A DNA stretch of 14,582 nucleotides from Bacteroidales bacterium (GTDB lineage: Bacteria > Bacteroidota > Bacteroidia > Bacteroidales > Bacteroidaceae). The notes under the pieces were generated by a model, which searched no databases, was not told where the DNA came from, and saw nothing but the letters and a program-made list of their open reading frames with translations. The stretch's first letter is position 1. The number at the start of each line of letters is the position of its first letter. The position numbers and the translations under genes were made by a program. The stretch is from NCBI GenBank assembly GCA_004556745.1, contig SFFY01000053.1, forward strand, positions 1-14,582. The letters run 5' to 3'. Of this stretch, positions 13,919 through 14,582 are shown piece after piece.

Positions 13919-14227
13919 ATGAAAAACAAACCTTCGAGCGGGAAGCGGGTGGCGAAGCGCCGCTTCTTCAAGGCTGACGAACGCTTCGCAACGAAAGCCG
14001 TTATTGTGATCGCAATTACAACGGCGGCTTTCATCGTCGCGCAGTACGTTTCATTCCTTATCACGCGGCAGGAACAAACCGTTCTGATCGAATGGTATTT
14101 CCGCGCCGTCGTGATCGAATGCGGCGCAATGATGATGAAGCGTCTTGCCGAAGTAATCGTCGGCAGGATCAAGAAAAAAGAAAAAATCGGCATAACAGAA
14201 AGCGAGGATACAAACAATGACTATTGA
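13919..14227 (+). CDS. Small single-span membrane protein upstream of holin
   Basis: The start chosen is ATG 13919 (102 residues), because AAAGGGG at 13907-13913 lies 5 nt upstream; an earlier in-frame ATG at 13904 has no SD. The first 26 residues are very basic (KNKPSSGKRVAKRRFFKAD), then a hydrophobic helix at about 27-49. A second moderately hydrophobic, possibly amphipathic stretch (IEWYFRAVVIECGAMMM) precedes a basic C-terminus (GRIKKKEK). Small proteins with this layout commonly sit beside the holin gene in Gram-positive phages, but I do not recognise a family with certainty. It overlaps the next start by 11 bases, suggesting coupled translation and possibly a holin partner or regulator role. 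Confidence 0.65.
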   Translation: MKNKPSSGKRVAKRRFFKADERFATKAVIVIAITTAAFIVAQYVSFLITRQEQTVLIEWYFRAVVIECGAMMMKRLAEVIVGRIKKKEKIGITESEDTNNDY

Positions 14228-14558
14228 TCTTACCAGCATTGCAAACGCCGTGATCGCTCTTATCGCGGCTATTATTACCGCCTTCGTGATCCCGTGGATC
14301 AGAAGCAAGACGACCGCCGCACAGTTTGAGAAAATCAAAATGTGGGTAACGGTTGCCGTCGAAGCCGCCGAACAGCTTTACACCGGAAGCGGCAGGGGCG
14401 CAGAGAAGAAAGCATACGTTGTTGAATTTCTGAATAGCAAGGGCTTCAAGATCGACGCGGAAACGCTGGATAAACTGATCGAAGCCGCCGTCTTTAATCT
14501 TCCGGACTACTTCACTATTTCCGGCATTCCGGCGGATACCGACAGAAACAAAGAGTAA
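14217..14558 (+). CDS. Phage holin, LLH family
   Basis: The 113-residue protein starts at ATG 14217, overlapping the previous gene by 11 bases; the SD is GCGAGGA at about 14202-14208. Residues 8-28 form one strong membrane helix with ALIAAIITAFVIPW, followed by a positively charged region. The C-terminal domain is soluble and helical: KMWVTVAVEAAEQLYTGSG, KKAYVVEFLNSKGF and DKLIEAAVF. The motif VxxAVxAAEQLYxGxGxGxxKKxYV is typical of the LLH-family holin (Phage_holin_6_1). Holins make membrane lesions that let the endolysin reach the wall, matching the amidase upstream. Length is normal for the family, and the gene is complete in the window. Confidence 0.88.
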   Translation: MTIDLTSIANAVIALIAAIITAFVIPWIRSKTTAAQFEKIKMWVTVAVEAAEQLYTGSGRGAEKKAYVVEFLNSKGFKIDAETLDKLIEAAVFNLPDYFTISGIPADTDRNKE

Positions 14559-14582
14559 TTGACCGCGCGGCGGATCGCGCTT

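Noticed and set aside
1..14582. CRISPR arrays, tRNA genes, insertion sequences, attachment sites
   Set aside because: No regularly spaced repeats, tRNA-like cloverleaf, transposase, terminal inverted repeats or integrase were seen by eye. The only long non-tandem direct repeat is TR/VR.

Overview
The window is part of the late (structural plus lysis) region of a tailed phage or prophage with a long non-contractile (siphovirus-type) tail. All genes lie on the + strand and are packed head to tail, mostly with strong AGGAGG-type ribosome binding sites and ATGA or short overlaps. The SD usage, moderately high GC, phi13-type tail tube protein, Gp37-like tail protein, LLH-type holin and amidase endolysin suggest a phage of a Gram-positive host, most likely a gut Clostridia/Oscillospiraceae-type bacterium. 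The host assignment is inference. No integrase or repressor is in view, so prophage versus lytic phage cannot be decided.

Layout: (1) 1-1254, head-tail connection: the end of a Gp6-like connector, a head-closure protein, an HK97 gp10-like protein and a tail completion protein. (2) 1258-2449, major tail tube protein, then the paired tail assembly chaperones. The second chaperone is made only by a -1 frameshift at A AAA AAC (2240-2246), followed 6 nt later by a perfect 10-bp hairpin. (3) 2450-8300, tape measure, distal tail protein, Gp37-like tail-associated protein and a baseplate/fibre protein. (4) 8294-8680, a small cysteine-containing ORF of unknown function. (5) 8526-12006, a complete diversity-generating retroelement (DGR): avd, template repeat TR, a structured spacer, a DGR-type reverse transcriptase, and the target gene with the variable repeat VR. 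(6) 12003-12464, a small protein with two carbohydrate-binding-like modules. (7) 12486-14558, lysis region: a membrane/coiled-coil protein, a zinc amidase with a SPOR domain, a small membrane protein and an LLH-family holin.

The key system is the DGR. TR (8955-9056) and VR (10942-11043) are both 102 bp and align without gaps. They differ at nine positions, and every difference is at an adenine of TR; all 73 non-A positions are identical. This is the signature of adenine-specific mutagenic retrohoming. The target is a predicted C-type-lectin-like (DUF6273-like) tail protein with Ig/Fn3-like domains after the variable region. The element therefore probably diversifies the receptor-binding tip of the phage tail.

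Other points worth a second look are the textbook frameshift cassette, a hairpin between the chaperone's Shine-Dalgarno sequence and its start codon, 44-residue tandem modules in the tape measure, a hairpin 3' of VR, a structured RNA between TR and the RT gene, and a 155-bp overlap at the upstream edge of the DGR.
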